Notes: a model not told the origin generated them from the sequence alone. DNA of 64,000 bases from Methylorubrum suomiense (GCF_022179765.1 NZ_BPRE01000006.1:124001-188000), one strand, 5' to 3'. Positions 43,380 to 54,240 are shown, numbered from the stretch's first letter. Numbers and translations are program-made.

Positions 43380-46300
43380 GTGAAGGACTTCAACCTCTCC
43401 GACTGGGCGCTTGCCCATCGCTCGCTGGTCTGGTTCCTGATGCTGGTCTGCTTGGCGGCCGGCGCGATGGCGTATGCGGGGCTCGGCCGCGAGGAGGATC
43501 CGCCCTTCGCCATCAAGACCATGGTGGTCCAGGCGACGTGGCCCGGCGCGACCATCAAGGACACCCTCGATCAGGTCACCGACCGGATCGAGAAGGAATT
43601 ACAGCAGATCAACGCGCTCGACTACGTCCGCAGCTACACCACGCCGGGCCAGTCGACCGTCTTCGTGCAGTTCCGCGACACGACGAAGAAGGAGGAGATT
43701 CAGCCGGCCTTCTATCAGGTGCGCAAGCGACTGGGGGACATCCAGCACACCTTCCCGCAAGGGGTGCAGGGTCCGGCGTTCAACGACGAGTTCGGTGACG
43801 TCTACGGCAACGTCTACGCCTTCACCGCCGACGGCCTGACCCACCGGCAACTGCGCGACTACGTCGAGGGCGTGCGCACCGAAATCCTCAAGGTGCCCAA
43901 TATCGGCAAGACCCTGCTGATGGGCGTGCAGGGTGAGACGATCGACCTCGATTTCTCGACCCGCAAGCTCGCGGGCTACGGCATCGACATCCAAGCCCTG
44001 ATCAAGGCGCTGCAATCGCAGAACGCGGTGGCCGCTTCCGGCGTCGTCCAGGCGGGGCCGGAGCGCGTGAGCCTGCGCGTCAGCGGGCAATTCTCGTCCG
44101 AAGAGTCGCTGCGCAACGTCAACCTCCGCTTCAACGACCGCTTCTTCCGCCTTGCCGACGTGGCCGAGATCTCGCGCGGCTACGAGGATCCGCCCGCCGC
44201 CATGTTCCGCGTCGACGGCAAGCCCGCGATCGGGCTCGCCATCGCCATGCGGCCCAACGCCAACCTCCTCAAATTCGGCGAGGACCTGAAGGCGCGCATG
44301 CATGTGATCGAGGGCAAGCTGCCCATCGGCGTCGGCATCCACCTCGTCTCGGACCAGCCCAAGATCGTCGAGGAGGCGGTCGGCGGCTTCACCAAGGCCC
44401 TCGTCGAGGCGGTGGTGATCGTGCTCTTCGTCAGCTTCGTCAGCCTGGGGCTGCGCGCCGGCCTCGTGGTCGCGATCTCGATCCCTCTGGTGCTCGCGAT
44501 CGTCTTCGTGATCATGCAGATCATGGGGGTGACGCTCCAGCGCATCTCGCTCGGCGCCCTCATCATCGCCCTGGGCCTCCTCGTCGACGACGCGATGATC
44601 ACCGTCGAGATGATGGTCGCGCGCCTCGAACTCGGCGACAACCTCAAGAAGGCCGCGACCTTCGCCTACACCTCCACGGCCTTCCCGATGCTCACCGGCA
44701 CGCTGGTGACCGTGGCGGGCTTCCTGCCGATCGGCTTCAACGGCTCGTCGGCCGGCGAGTACACCTACTCGCTCTTCGTCGTGATCACCGCCTCGCTCCT
44801 CGTATCCTGGGTGGTGGCGGTGCTGTTCGCGCCGCTCCTCGGCGTGACCATCCTGCCCAAGAGTGTGAAGCATCATGCCGAGAAGCAGGGCCTGTTCACC
44901 CGCATCTTCATGGCGGTGCTGCGGGTGGCGATGCGGCTGCGCTGGATCACGGTCGCGATCTGCGTGGGTCTGATGGCTCTCGCCGTCGTCGGCATGGGCC
45001 ACGTCCAGCAGCAGTTCTTCCCGTCCTCGGATCGCGCCGAACTCCTGGTCGATCTGACGCTGCCGCAGAACGCCACCATCCGCGAGACGAAGGCGCAGCT
45101 CGACCGGTTCGAGGCCAACCTGAAGGGCGATCCCGATATCGAGCGCTGGAGCTCCTATGTCGGGCAGGGGGCGGTGCGCTTCTACCTGCCGCTCGATCAG
45201 CAGCTGGCGAACGCCTTCTACGGCCAGATCGTGATCGTGACGAAATCCCTCGAACTGCGCGACAAGGTCATGGCGCGCCTGCAGAAGGTTGGCCGGCGCG
45301 ACTTCGTCGGCACCGACGTGCTGGTGCAGCCGCTCAATCTCGGACCGCCGGTGGGCCGCCCGATCCAGTACCGCTTGTCCGGGCCGGACATCCAGGAGGT
45401 GCGCCGCCTCGCCCTCAAGCTCGCCGACGTGGTGGCGAGCGACAAGCGGCTCGCCGTGCCGACCTTCGACTGGAACGAGCCCGGCAAGGTGCTGCGGGTC
45501 GAGATCCTGCAGGACAAGGCGCGTCAGCTCGGCGTGACCAGCCAGGACATCGCCGGCATCCTCAACGGGGTCGTCGGCGGTCAGGCGATCACGCAGGTGC
45601 GCGACTCGATCTACCTCGTGAACGTGATCGGCCGGGCGCGCGCCATCGAGCGCACTTCCCTCGACACGCTCCAGAGCCTGCAGGTCACCCTCTCGAACGG
45701 CTCCGTCGTGCCGATCCTGGCCTTCGCCCGCATCGATTACGATCTGGAGCAGCCGATCGTCTGGCGCCGGGACCGGGTGCCGACGCTGACGGTGCGCGCC
45801 ACCATCAATGACGCGACCCAGCCGCCCACCATCGTGACCGCGCTCCAGCCGGCCATCGATGCCTACGTGAAGGCGCTGCCGGAGGGCTACACGCTGGCGA
45901 TCGGGGGCGCCGTCGAGGAGGCCGGCAAGGGTCAGGGACCGATCGCGGCGGTCGTGCCGGTGATGCTGCTCGCCATGGCCCTGTTCCTGATGATCCAGCT
46001 CCAGAGCTTCCAGAAGCTGTTCCTGGTGTTCTCGGTGGCGCCGCTCGGCCTGATCGGCGTGGTGCCGGCGCTCCTGCTGTTCGACAAGCCGATGGGTTTC
46101 GTGGCGATTCTCGGCATCCTGGCGCTGATCGGCATCATCGTGCGCAACGCCGTGATCCTGGTCAGCCAGATCGAGGAATGCGAGGCCGAAGGGATGAGCC
46201 CCTGGGACGCCGTGGTCGAGGCCACGCGTCACCGCATGCGCCCGATCCTGCTGACGGCGGCGGCCGCCAGTCTCGGCCTGATCCCGATCGCCCGCGAGGT

Positions 46301-46436
46301 GTTCTGGGGGCCAATGGCCTACGCGATGATCGGCGGCATCCTGGCCGCGACCTTCCTGACCCTCCTGTTCCTGCCCGCCCTCTATGTCGGCTGGTACCGG
46401 ATCAAGCCGCCGCCGCGGGGTGCGGCACAGGGTTAG
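43380..46436 (+). CDS. RND-family efflux transporter, inner membrane component
   Basis: A 1018-residue RND pump with twelve membrane helices and two large periplasmic loops. The proton-relay Asp pair is in GLLVDDAMITVEMM, and the C-terminal repeat has GIIVRNAVILVSQIEE as usual for HAE1-type pumps. The N-terminus FNLSDWALAHRSLVWFLMLV fits the AcrB/MexF-like subgroup frequently paired with two adaptors. It starts at GTG, 103 bases after the adaptor gene. No TolC-like outer membrane gene is in the operon; substrate is unknown. Confidence 0.92.
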   Translation: MKDFNLSDWALAHRSLVWFLMLVCLAAGAMAYAGLGREEDPPFAIKTMVVQATWPGATIKDTLDQVTDRIEKELQQINALDYVRSYTTPGQSTVFVQFRDTTKKEEIQPAFYQVRKRLGDIQHTFPQGVQGPAFNDEFGDVYGNVYAFTADGLTHRQLRDYVEGVRTEILKVPNIGKTLLMGVQGETIDLDFSTRKLAGYGIDIQALIKALQSQNAVAASGVVQAGPERVSLRVSGQFSSEESLRNVNLRFNDRFFRLADVAEISRGYEDPPAAMFRVDGKPAIGLAIAMRPNANLLKFGEDLKARMHVIEGKLPIGVGIHLVSDQPKIVEEAVGGFTKALVEAVVIVLFVSFVSLGLRAGLVVAISIPLVLAIVFVIMQIMGVTLQRISLGALIIALGLLVDDAMITVEMMVARLELGDNLKKAATFAYTSTAFPMLTGTLVTVAGFLPIGFNGSSAGEYTYSLFVVITASLLVSWVVAVLFAPLLGVTILPKSVKHHAEKQGLFTRIFMAVLRVAMRLRWITVAICVGLMALAVVGMGHVQQQFFPSSDRAELLVDLTLPQNATIRETKAQLDRFEANLKGDPDIERWSSYVGQGAVRFYLPLDQQLANAFYGQIVIVTKSLELRDKVMARLQKVGRRDFVGTDVLVQPLNLGPPVGRPIQYRLSGPDIQEVRRLALKLADVVASDKRLAVPTFDWNEPGKVLRVEILQDKARQLGVTSQDIAGILNGVVGGQAITQVRDSIYLVNVIGRARAIERTSLDTLQSLQVTLSNGSVVPILAFARIDYDLEQPIVWRRDRVPTLTVRATINDATQPPTIVTALQPAIDAYVKALPEGYTLAIGGAVEEAGKGQGPIAAVVPVMLLAMALFLMIQLQSFQKLFLVFSVAPLGLIGVVPALLLFDKPMGFVAILGILALIGIIVRNAVILVSQIEECEAEGMSPWDAVVEATRHRMRPILLTAAAASLGLIPIAREVFWGPMAYAMIGGILAATFLTLLFLPALYVGWYRIKPPPRGAAQG

Positions 46437-46445
46437 CCGGCGAGG

Positions 46446-46473
46446 CCCCTCTCCCAGCATGCGGGGAGAGGGG
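46446..46473 (+). repeat. Hairpin after the RND transporter gene
   Basis: CCCCTCTCCC-AGCATGCG-GGGAGAGGGG, 10 perfect base pairs, nine bases after the transporter stop. No U-tract. The stem is nearly the same as those after mxaF and mxaI, and the bases GGATGC follow both this one and the mxaI copy, so this is likely a dispersed element used at gene ends. Confidence 0.7.
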
Positions 46474-46629
46474 ATGCACCGCCCAGGGAGGAGCCTGTCG
46501 CCGAAGCGTCACAGCGGCGCTGCCACGGCTCCGACGCGGCGCAAAAAGCTGGACCGCGCCGCCGCCAAGCCCGACATCTGGGCCCGTGCCGCAGACGGAT
46601 TGCGGGCCAACGCCGCGGAAAGTCCCCTC

Positions 46630-47325
46630 TTGCCCAGCCGGAAGCGCCTCCTCCTCGCCGCCCTGGCCCTCGCATCAGCCGACCCGGCCGCGGCACAGAC
46701 GACGCAGGACACCCAGCTCTGGCTCAACACCACGCTGTTCGGCAGCCACGGCGACTTCGTCTATTTCGCCGAAGTCCAGCCGCGTTTCGGCAGCGACATC
46801 TCCCGGCTCGATCAGCTCATCCTGCGCCCGGCCGTCGGCTGGAAGCTGAACGACGCGCTGACGGTCTATCAGGGCTACGCCCGCGTCGAGAACACGCCCG
46901 TGGGCGCGCCGAGCTTTTCCGAGAACCGCAGCTTCCAGCAGCTCAGCTGGGAGATCGGCGAGTTCGCAAAATTCAAGCTGTCCTCGCGCACCCGGTTCGA
47001 GCAGCGCTGGCAGTCCGACGGGCGGGACGTGGGTTTTCGGTTCCGCGAGATGCTGCGCGCCTCGCATCCGATTTTCGACGAGGCGAGCGGCCTCAGGGCA
47101 GTGGGCTGGAGCGAGGTTTTCGTGGCGTTGAACGACACGGATTGGGGGGCGCAGGCCGGCTTCGACCAGATCCGCACCTTCGTCGGGCTCGAGATCCCGC
47201 TCCAAGATAAGGCGCAGGGCAAGTCGACCGTCGAGGTCGGCTACCTGAACCAGACGGTGAACGCCCCGGCCGCACGGGTCGAGATCAACCACATCCTCTC
47301 GCTCAACCTATCCCTGCGCTACTGA
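46630..47325 (+). CDS. DUF2490-like exported protein
   Basis: A 231-residue protein with a signal peptide (RLLLAALALASADPAAA) followed by a beta-rich domain (LWLNTTLFGSHGDFVYFAEV, then alternating strands to LSLNLSLRY ending in an aromatic), fitting DUF2490, which is thought to be an outer membrane barrel. The start taken is TTG 46630, with GGAAAG upstream and placing the signal peptide at the N-terminus; ATG 46474 is an alternative that adds an Arg-rich, unconvincing extension. It may be co-transcribed with the RND operon. Confidence 0.7.
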   Translation: MPSRKRLLLAALALASADPAAAQTTQDTQLWLNTTLFGSHGDFVYFAEVQPRFGSDISRLDQLILRPAVGWKLNDALTVYQGYARVENTPVGAPSFSENRSFQQLSWEIGEFAKFKLSSRTRFEQRWQSDGRDVGFRFREMLRASHPIFDEASGLRAVGWSEVFVALNDTDWGAQAGFDQIRTFVGLEIPLQDKAQGKSTVEVGYLNQTVNAPAARVEINHILSLNLSLRY

Positions 47326-47571
47326 TCGCCCGGCACGGTTCGGGCGAATCACAAAGTAGTCCAATGCTAGCTTAATTATGCATGTGAGGGCTGGATTTAG
47401 GGACAAAATGCCCAATCCATGCCGTCGTTGCATGGCCGGACTGCCGGGCCTCCCGCGACGCCGAAACCTCTTTGCGGATTTTATCCCATCCGCTAGGCAC
47501 GTGCCGAACGCCGCGTGAACACCGAGGACGGGCGCGGCCACAGCATGCGAGAGGCGAGCCGGCTGCCCGCG

Positions 47572-48906
47572 ATGACCACCGAACCCGCAACGGCCAATTC
47601 CCGCCCCCTCGAGCGCGACGCCCAGGTGGCCATGAGCCACCACGACGTGAGCCCGAACGACATCGCGCTCGGCGTGGTGATCGGGCGCGCTTCCGAATAC
47701 TTCGACTTCTTCGTGTTCGGCATCGCCTCGGTGCTGGTGTTCCCGAAGGTGTTCTTCCCCTTCGCCGACCCGCTCACCGGCACGCTCTATTCGTTCGCCA
47801 TCTTCGCGCTGGCCTTCATCACCCGGCCGATCGGCTCGATCCTATTCATGAGGATTCACGCCCGCTACGGCCGCGGCGTGAAGCTCACCAGCGCCCTGTT
47901 CCTGCTCGGCGGCTCGACCGCGGCGGTCAGCTTCCTGCCGAGCTACAACTCCATCGGCCAAGTATCGATCGAACTCCTGGCCTTCCTGCGCATTCTCCAG
48001 GGCCTGGCGCTGGGCGGCGCCTGGGACGGGCTCGCCTCGCTGCTCGCCCTCAATGCCCCGCGCGAGCGGCGCGGCTGGTACGCCATGATCCCGCAGCTCG
48101 GCGCGCCGATCGGGTTCATGGTGTCGAGCGCCCTGTTCTCCTTCTTCGTCGTCAACCTGACGACGGACGATTTCCTCGACTGGGGCTGGCGCTTCCCGTT
48201 CTTCTGCGCCTTCACCATCAACGTCGTGGCACTGTTCGCGCGGCTGCGCCTGATCGCGACGCCCGAATTCACGCGGCTCCTCGACAAGGGCCATCTCCAG
48301 CCCGTCGGCATCGTCGATCTCGCCCGGCACCATGCCCTCGATGTGTGGATCGGCGCCTTCGTGCCGCTGGCGAGCTTCGCCCTGTTCCACCTCGTGACGA
48401 TCTTCCCGATCGCCTGGAACACCCTGCACAGCGATCGCTCGGCGGGCGACTTCCTGATGGTGCAGTTCTCCGGCGCCATCATCTGCGCCGGCGCGGTCGC
48501 TGCCTCGGGGCTGATCGCCGACCAGATCGGACGGCGCAACATCCTCATCATCACCGCCGGCCTCATCGCCGCCTTCGCCTTCGGCTCGATCCTGGCGCCG
48601 CTGATCTTCGGCGAGAACGCCATCGGCCAGACCATCTACGTCAATATCGGCTTCATGCTGCTCGGCCTGTCCTATGGGCAGACCGCGGGCGCCGTGACGT
48701 CGCGGCTCGGCACCCGCTACCGCTACACCGGCGCGGCCCTGACCTCCGATCTGGCCTGGCTGTTCGGCGCGGGCTTCGCGCCCCTGGTCGTGCTGTATCT
48801 CTCCAACGAGTACGGCCTCGCCGTCGTCGGCGTGTACCTGCTGTCGGGCGCGCTCGCGACGCTACTGGCGCTGTCCCTCGACCGCTCCGAAATGCGGCAG
48901 ATGTGA
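47572..48906 (+). CDS. MFS permease, metabolite:H+ symporter (MHS) type
   Basis: A 444-residue, twelve-helix permease. IGRASEYFDFFVFGIASVLV, FITRPIGSILFMRIHARYGR and LQGLALGGAWDGLASLLAL are the family signatures of MHS permeases (citrate, alpha-ketoglutarate, proline/betaine and similar). The start is uncertain: ATG 47572 is used, but ATG 47545 or GTG 47515 are in the same frame. It lies directly upstream of cyoABCD, as is common in Rhizobiales, though why is not known. Confidence 0.82.
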   Translation: MTTEPATANSRPLERDAQVAMSHHDVSPNDIALGVVIGRASEYFDFFVFGIASVLVFPKVFFPFADPLTGTLYSFAIFALAFITRPIGSILFMRIHARYGRGVKLTSALFLLGGSTAAVSFLPSYNSIGQVSIELLAFLRILQGLALGGAWDGLASLLALNAPRERRGWYAMIPQLGAPIGFMVSSALFSFFVVNLTTDDFLDWGWRFPFFCAFTINVVALFARLRLIATPEFTRLLDKGHLQPVGIVDLARHHALDVWIGAFVPLASFALFHLVTIFPIAWNTLHSDRSAGDFLMVQFSGAIICAGAVAASGLIADQIGRRNILIITAGLIAAFAFGSILAPLIFGENAIGQTIYVNIGFMLLGLSYGQTAGAVTSRLGTRYRYTGAALTSDLAWLFGAGFAPLVVLYLSNEYGLAVVGVYLLSGALATLLALSLDRSEMRQM

Positions 48907-48912
48907 TGATCC

Positions 48913-48936
48913 CGTCCCGGCCCTGGCGCCGGGACG
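48913..48936 (+). repeat. Hairpin between the MFS gene and cyoA
   Basis: CGTCCCGGC-CCTGGC-GCCGGGACG, nine perfect base pairs starting 7 bases after the permease stop. No U-tract follows. It may end the permease transcript or protect its 3' end. Confidence 0.5.
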
Positions 48937-49015
48937 AACCGAACGCGGTCGCCGCGGCGCGACCCATGAGATGGAACGAAGACCCGTGGCAGGACCCCCG
49001 GTGATACCCTCGGCC

Positions 49016-50149
49016 ATGCAGACTTCCCGCCTCCCCGGACACGGCGCCCGTCGGCTCCTGCGCGGCCTGCTGCTGCTGCCGCTGCTGCCGCTGCTCGCGG
49101 GCTGCAACCTGCAGGTCATGTTCCCCTCGGGCGACGTGGCGATGCAGCAGCGCAATCTCGTCGTGGCCTCGACCGGCCTGATGCTGCTCATCATCCTGCC
49201 GGTGATCGCGCTGACCCTGCTGTTCGCGTGGCGCTATCGCGCCTCGAACACGGCGGCCCGCCACGATCCCGATTGGGACCACTCGACCGCGCTCGAGGTG
49301 GTGATCTGGACCGCGCCGCTGATGATCATCATCGCGCTGGGCGCTCTCACCTGGATCAGCACCCACACCCTCGATCCGTTCCGGCCGCTCTCGCGCCTGG
49401 AGCCCGGCAAGCCGGTCCCGGCCGAGACCAAGCCGCTCGAGGTCCAGGTCGTCGCACTCGATTGGAAATGGCTGTTCTTCTACCCAGAATACGGTGTGGC
49501 GGTCGTCAACGAGGCGGCGGCGCCGGTGAACCGGCCGATCACCTTCAGGATCACCGCCTCCTCGGTCATGAACGCGTTCTACATCCCCGCGCTCGCTGGT
49601 ATGATCTACGCCATGCCCGGCATGGAGACCAAGCTGCACTCGGTGATCAACAAGGAAGGCGAGTATAACGGCCTGTCGTCGCACTATAGCGGCACGGGTT
49701 TCTCGCGGATGACCTTCAAGTTCCACGGCCTCGAAAACGATGGCTTCGACGAGTGGATCGCCAAGGTGAAGAGCGAGGGCAAGGACCTGTCGCGCGATGC
49801 CTATCTCGAGCTGGAGCGCCCGAGCGAGCAGGTGCCGGTGACCTACTATTCCTCGGTCGCCGACGGCCTGTTCGGCTCGATCCTCGGCATGTGCGCCATC
49901 CCCGGGAAGATGTGCATGCACGAGATGATGGCCATCGACGCCAAGGGCGGTGCCGGCAAGGACAGCCGCGAGAACGTCGAGCGGCTGCAATACGACAACC
50001 GCCACGCCGAGCGCGGCGACGAGGCACCGGGTGCCAACGGCCCCGCCTCGCACCACGCGCCGCGCAGCGACAAGCCGTCCGAATCCAAGGACCACGGTCC
50101 TCACGGCAAGGGCGAGAACTCGCCCGCGCCCAACCAGCTCAACAACTGA
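49016..50149 (+). CDS. cyoA: Cytochrome bo3-type ubiquinol oxidase subunit II
   Basis: A 377-residue lipoprotein precursor (lipobox LLAGC, Cys30) with two membrane helices followed by the periplasmic cupredoxin-like domain. QVVALDWKWLFFYPEYGVAV and the absence of the CuA Cys pair mark a quinol oxidase and not a cytochrome c oxidase. The C-terminal 50 residues are His/Asp/Pro-rich. ATG 49016 places the lipobox correctly. First gene of cyoABCD. Confidence 0.92.
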   Translation: MQTSRLPGHGARRLLRGLLLLPLLPLLAGCNLQVMFPSGDVAMQQRNLVVASTGLMLLIILPVIALTLLFAWRYRASNTAARHDPDWDHSTALEVVIWTAPLMIIIALGALTWISTHTLDPFRPLSRLEPGKPVPAETKPLEVQVVALDWKWLFFYPEYGVAVVNEAAAPVNRPITFRITASSVMNAFYIPALAGMIYAMPGMETKLHSVINKEGEYNGLSSHYSGTGFSRMTFKFHGLENDGFDEWIAKVKSEGKDLSRDAYLELERPSEQVPVTYYSSVADGLFGSILGMCAIPGKMCMHEMMAIDAKGGAGKDSRENVERLQYDNRHAERGDEAPGANGPASHHAPRSDKPSESKDHGPHGKGENSPAPNQLNN

Positions 50150-50187
50150 TCCGTCGGCGACGCCAAGTCCCCTAACGAGACGATCCC

Positions 50188-52197
50188 ATGTTCTCTGACA
50201 CGGACCTCCAGAAGCTTCTCTTCGGGCGCCTGACGCTCGCGGACATCCCGTATCACGAGCCGATCCTGCAGGTGACCTTCGCGGGCGTCGCCGTGGGCGG
50301 CCTCGCGGTGCTCGCCGCCATCACCTATTTCCGGTTCTGGGGCCCGCTCTGGCGGGACTGGCTGACCTCGGTCGACCATAAGAAGATCGGCATCATGTAC
50401 GTGGTGCTGGCCCTCGTCATGCTGCTGCGCGGCTTCGCCGACGCGATGCTGATGCGCGCCCAGCAGTCCGTCGCCTTTGGGGCCAACGAAGGCTTCCTGC
50501 CGCCGCATCACTACGATCAGATCTTCACGGCCCACGGCGTGATCATGATCTTCTTCGTGGCGATGCCGTTCGTCACGGGTCTGATGAACTACGTCGTGCC
50601 GCTGCAGATCGGCGCCCGCGACGTCGCCTTCCCGTTCCTCAACAACTTCTCCTTCTGGATGACGGTCTCGGGCGCCGTCACCATCATGATCTCGCTGTTC
50701 GTCGGTGAGTTCTCCCGCGCCACCTGGCTCGGCTACCCGCCGCTGTCAGGGGCCGACATGAGCCCGGGGGTCGGCGTCGACTACTGGATCTGGGGCCTGC
50801 AGATCGCGGGTATCGGCACGACATTGTCGGGCATCAACCTGATCGCGACCATCGTGAAAATGCGCGCGCCCGGCATGTCGATGATGAAAATGCCGATCTT
50901 CACGTGGTCGTCGCTGTGCACCAACGTGCTCATCGTCGCCGCCTTCCCGATCCTCGGCGCCGTCCTCGTGCTGCTGACGCTCGACCGCTACGTCGGCACG
51001 CACTTCTTCACCAACGACCTCGGCGGCAACCCGATGATGTACTTCAACCTCATCTGGATCTGGGGCCACCCGGAGGTCTACATCCTCATCCTGCCGGCCT
51101 TCGGCGTGTTCTCGGAGATCATCTCGACCTTCTCCGGCAAACGTCTGTTCGGCTACACGTCGATGGTCTACGCGCTCGTCGTCATCACGATCCTGTCCTA
51201 CCTCGTTTGGCTGCACCACTTCTTCACGATGGGCTCGGGCGCCAACGTGAACTCGTTCTTCGGCATCACGACGATGATCATCTCGATCCCGACGGGTGCC
51301 AAGCTGTTCAACTGGCTGTTCACGATGTACCGCGGCCGGATCCGGTTCGAGGTGCCGATGCTGTGGGCCGTGAGCTTCATGGTCACCTTCACCATCGGCG
51401 GCATGACAGGCGTGCTGCTTGCGGTGCCCCCGGCCGACTTCGTGCTCCACAACTCGCTGTTCCTGATCGCCCACTTCCACAACGTGATCATCGGCGGCGT
51501 GCTGTTCGGCATGTTCGCGGGCGTGAACTACTGGTGGCCCAAGGCCTTCGGGTTCAAGCTCGATCAGTTCTGGGGCAAGGTCAGCTTCTGGTTCTGGACG
51601 ATCGGCTTCTACGTCGCCTTCATGCCGCTCTACGTGCTCGGCCTGATGGGCGTTACCCGCCGCTCGCAGCACTTCGACGATACCTCGCTTCAGCCCTGGT
51701 TCCTCGTCGCGGCGCTGGGCGTGGGCCTGATCGCGCTCGGCATCGGCGCGATGATCGTGCAGTTCGCCGTCTCGATCAAAAATCGCGAGGCCCTGCGCGA
51801 TGTGACCGGCGACCCGTGGGGCGGCCGGACGCTGGAATGGTCCACCTCCTCGCCGCCGCCGGACTACAACTTCGCCTACACGCCGGTCGTGCACCAGCTC
51901 GATGCGTGGTGGCAGATGAAGGCCCGCAACTTCCGGCGGCCGGTGACGGGCTTCCAGTCGATCCACATGCCGAAGAACACCGCCACCGGCGTGATCCTCG
52001 GCGTGATCAGCATCGCCTTCTCGTTCGCGATGATCTGGTACATCTGGTGGCTGGCTGCGCTCACCTTCGCGGCGACGCTGGTGGTCTCGATCGCCCACAC
52101 TTTCAACTACAACCGTGACTACTACATCCCGGCCGAGACGGTCGTCCGCACCGAAGGGCAGCGGACCGATGCGCTGGCCGTGGCGGGACGGACCTGA
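50188..52197 (+). CDS. cyoB: Cytochrome bo3-type ubiquinol oxidase subunit I
   Basis: The 669-residue catalytic subunit of a haem-copper oxidase, with about 15 membrane helices. Haem and CuB ligand segments are visible: [35 protein letters not shown] (CuB His cross-linked to Tyr), [11 protein letters not shown] (CuB His pair) and [14 protein letters not shown] (haem His). It reduces oxygen to water and pumps protons, oxidising ubiquinol. Confidence 0.97.
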   Translation: MFSDTDLQKLLFGRLTLADIPYHEPILQVTFAGVAVGGLAVLAAITYFRFWGPLWRDWLTSVDHKKIGIMYVVLALVMLLRGFADAMLMRAQQSVAFGANEGFLPPHHYDQIFTAHGVIMIFFVAMPFVTGLMNYVVPLQIGARDVAFPFLNNFSFWMTVSGAVTIMISLFVGEFSRATWLGYPPLSGADMSPGVGVDYWIWGLQIAGIGTTLSGINLIATIVKMRAPGMSMMKMPIFTWSSLCTNVLIVAAFPILGAVLVLLTLDRYVGTHFFTNDLGGNPMMYFNLIWIWGHPEVYILILPAFGVFSEIISTFSGKRLFGYTSMVYALVVITILSYLVWLHHFFTMGSGANVNSFFGITTMIISIPTGAKLFNWLFTMYRGRIRFEVPMLWAVSFMVTFTIGGMTGVLLAVPPADFVLHNSLFLIAHFHNVIIGGVLFGMFAGVNYWWPKAFGFKLDQFWGKVSFWFWTIGFYVAFMPLYVLGLMGVTRRSQHFDDTSLQPWFLVAALGVGLIALGIGAMIVQFAVSIKNREALRDVTGDPWGGRTLEWSTSSPPPDYNFAYTPVVHQLDAWWQMKARNFRRPVTGFQSIHMPKNTATGVILGVISIAFSFAMIWYIWWLAALTFAATLVVSIAHTFNYNRDYYIPAETVVRTEGQRTDALAVAGRT

Positions 52198-52202
52198 TCG
52201 AG

Positions 52203-52850
52203 ATGGCGACGTACGCAACCGACGCGCTGCACCGGGACCCGGTGGCGGAAGCCGACGAGCTTTCGTTCCAGGACATGGGTCACGAGCATCACCCGGAAGG
52301 GAGCACGATGCTCGGCTTCTGGCTCTACCTGATGAGCGATTGCCTCATCTTCACGGTGCTGTTCGCGACCTACGCCGTGCTCGGCCGCAACTACGCGGCC
52401 GGGCCCTCGCCCAAGGACCTGTTCGACCTCAGCCTCGTCGCGGTGAACACCGCGATGCTCTTGTTCTCCTCCATCACCTACGGCTTCGCCATGCTGGCGA
52501 TGGAGCGCGGCGACCAGAGCAAGACGCAATTGTGGCTGGCCGTCACCGGCCTGTTCGGCGCGGCCTTCATCGGCATCGAACTCTACGAGTTCGCCCACCT
52601 GATCCACGAAGGTGCCACGCCGCAGCGCAGCGCCTTCCTGTCCTCGTTCTTCACCCTGGTCGGCACCCACGGCCTCCACGTCACCTTCGGCCTGATCTGG
52701 CTCGTGGTGCTGATGCTGCAGGTGCAGCAACGCGGGCTGATCGTCGAGAACCAGCGCCGGCTGATGTGCCTGTCGATGTTCTGGCACTTCCTCGACGTGA
52801 TCTGGATCGGCGTCTTCACCTTCGTCTACCTCATGGGAGTCCTGCAATGA
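52203..52850 (+). CDS. cyoC: Cytochrome bo3-type ubiquinol oxidase subunit III
   Basis: A 215-residue membrane protein with five helices; [20 protein letters not shown] and [19 protein letters not shown] are signature stretches of subunit III. It is six bases from the cyoB stop and overlaps cyoD by four (ATGA). Confidence 0.95.
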   Translation: MATYATDALHRDPVAEADELSFQDMGHEHHPEGSTMLGFWLYLMSDCLIFTVLFATYAVLGRNYAAGPSPKDLFDLSLVAVNTAMLLFSSITYGFAMLAMERGDQSKTQLWLAVTGLFGAAFIGIELYEFAHLIHEGATPQRSAFLSSFFTLVGTHGLHVTFGLIWLVVLMLQVQQRGLIVENQRRLMCLSMFWHFLDVIWIGVFTFVYLMGVLQ

Positions 52851-53254
52851 GCGGCGCGAGCGGTCACGCCGCAAACCACGGTCAAGCTCACGGTCACGGT
52901 GATCACGGCCACGGCGCCGTGCACGGCCACGGCTCGTTCAAGGACTACGTGACAGGCTTCGTCCTGTCGGTGATCCTGACCGCGATCCCGTTCTGGCTGG
53001 TGATGGGCGGCGTGATCGCCGACAGCCTGATCACCGGAATCGTCATCCTCGGCTTCGCCATCGTGCAGATCATCGTCCACATGATCTACTTCCTGCACAT
53101 GAACACGAAGTCGGAGGGCGGCTGGACCTTCCTGGCGCTCATCTTCACCGTCACCATCGTCGCGATCACCCTCAGCGGCTCGATCTGGGTGATGCACCAC
53201 CTCAACACCAACATGATGCCGATCACCGCCGACGACGCGCGCCACGCGCCGTAA
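52847..53254 (+). CDS. cyoD: Cytochrome bo3-type ubiquinol oxidase subunit IV
   Basis: A 135-residue protein with a His/Gly-rich N-terminus ([18 protein letters not shown], about residues 12-29) and three membrane helices ([20 protein letters not shown] and following). The helical part is typical CyoD; the His-rich tail could bind copper or other metal ions before assembly, which is inference. Confidence 0.93.
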   Translation: MSGASGHAANHGQAHGHGDHGHGAVHGHGSFKDYVTGFVLSVILTAIPFWLVMGGVIADSLITGIVILGFAIVQIIVHMIYFLHMNTKSEGGWTFLALIFTVTIVAITLSGSIWVMHHLNTNMMPITADDARHAP

Positions 53255-53264
53255 GCCGGGGCCG

Positions 53265-53987
53265 ATGTCGCGAGGTGTCAATGTCCGGCGGGCCGTCCTG
53301 GCGCTCGCCGGGCTCGGCCTCGTCGGCGTCTTCCTGGCGCTCGGCACGTGGCAGATCCAGCGCCGGGCGTGGAAGCTCGACCTGATCGCTCGGGTCGAGG
53401 CACGCCTGCACGCGGAGCCCATCGCACCGCCCCCGCCCGCCGAATGGGCGCATCTCGACCCGGATAAGATCGAGTATCGCCGGGTCCGCCTCTCGGGTCG
53501 CTTCGCGCACGATCGCTCGGCCCTGGTCCAGGCTCTCACCGAACGCGGCGGCGGCTTCTGGGTCCTGACTCCGCTCGTGCAAGCCGATGGCACCACCGTG
53601 CTGATCAATCGTGGCTTCGTTCCCGGCGACCGCAAGGAGCGGGCCGATCGGGCCGTTGGCGAGACGACGGACGAGGTCACCGTGACCGGCCTGTTGCGTC
53701 TGCCGGAGCCCGGCGGCGGTTTCCTTCGCCACAACGATCCGGCCAGCGACCGCTGGTACTCGCGCGACGTGGCGGCCATCGCCGCCGCGCGGGGCATCGG
53801 TCCGGTCGCGCCCTACTTCGTCGATGCGGACGCCACCCCCAATCCCGGCGGCCTGCCGATCGGCGGCCTCACGGTGGTCGCTTTCCGCAACGACCACCTC
53901 GTCTATGCTCTGACGTGGTACACGCTGGCCCTGATGAGCGCGGCCGCATCGATCTACGCCCTGCGGCGACCGCGCCCGGAGGTCTGA
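53265..53987 (+). CDS. SURF1-family oxidase assembly protein
   Basis: A 240-residue protein with two membrane helices, one at each end (RAVLALAGLGLVGVFLALGTWQ is the start of the family signature: GTWQIQRRAWK), and a periplasmic domain with VLINRGFVPGDRK. SURF1 proteins assist haem insertion into haem-copper oxidases. Position just after cyoD suggests it serves the bo3 oxidase. Confidence 0.9.
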   Translation: MSRGVNVRRAVLALAGLGLVGVFLALGTWQIQRRAWKLDLIARVEARLHAEPIAPPPPAEWAHLDPDKIEYRRVRLSGRFAHDRSALVQALTERGGGFWVLTPLVQADGTTVLINRGFVPGDRKERADRAVGETTDEVTVTGLLRLPEPGGGFLRHNDPASDRWYSRDVAAIAAARGIGPVAPYFVDADATPNPGGLPIGGLTVVAFRNDHLVYALTWYTLALMSAAASIYALRRPRPEV

Positions 53988-54240
53988 CCGCCCTTTTGCT
54001 CACGGCGTGTCCCGCGCCAAGCGTAATCTGCAAAGAAGTTTTCCAGTCGTGCTGCCTCCGAGCCGGTACACCACCGTGCTTGGCTGTTATTCCTAAATTG
54101 CGGTTATCGATTCGCAACGGGCGCCGGGATCGCGCCCTGCGATGAAAAAATGTCCAAGAAATCCCACCGTTCAATCACGGAATGGGAAACCGTCGGACGA
54201 TCGGGGGTTTGGCTCAGTATCCTCATCGAGCGGAGCAGAC

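Noticed and set aside
43599..46460. 953-codon minus-strand frame opposite the RND pump
   Set aside because: Low-complexity His/Asp/Arg-rich product typical of antisense frames; the RND protein on the plus strand has all its motifs.
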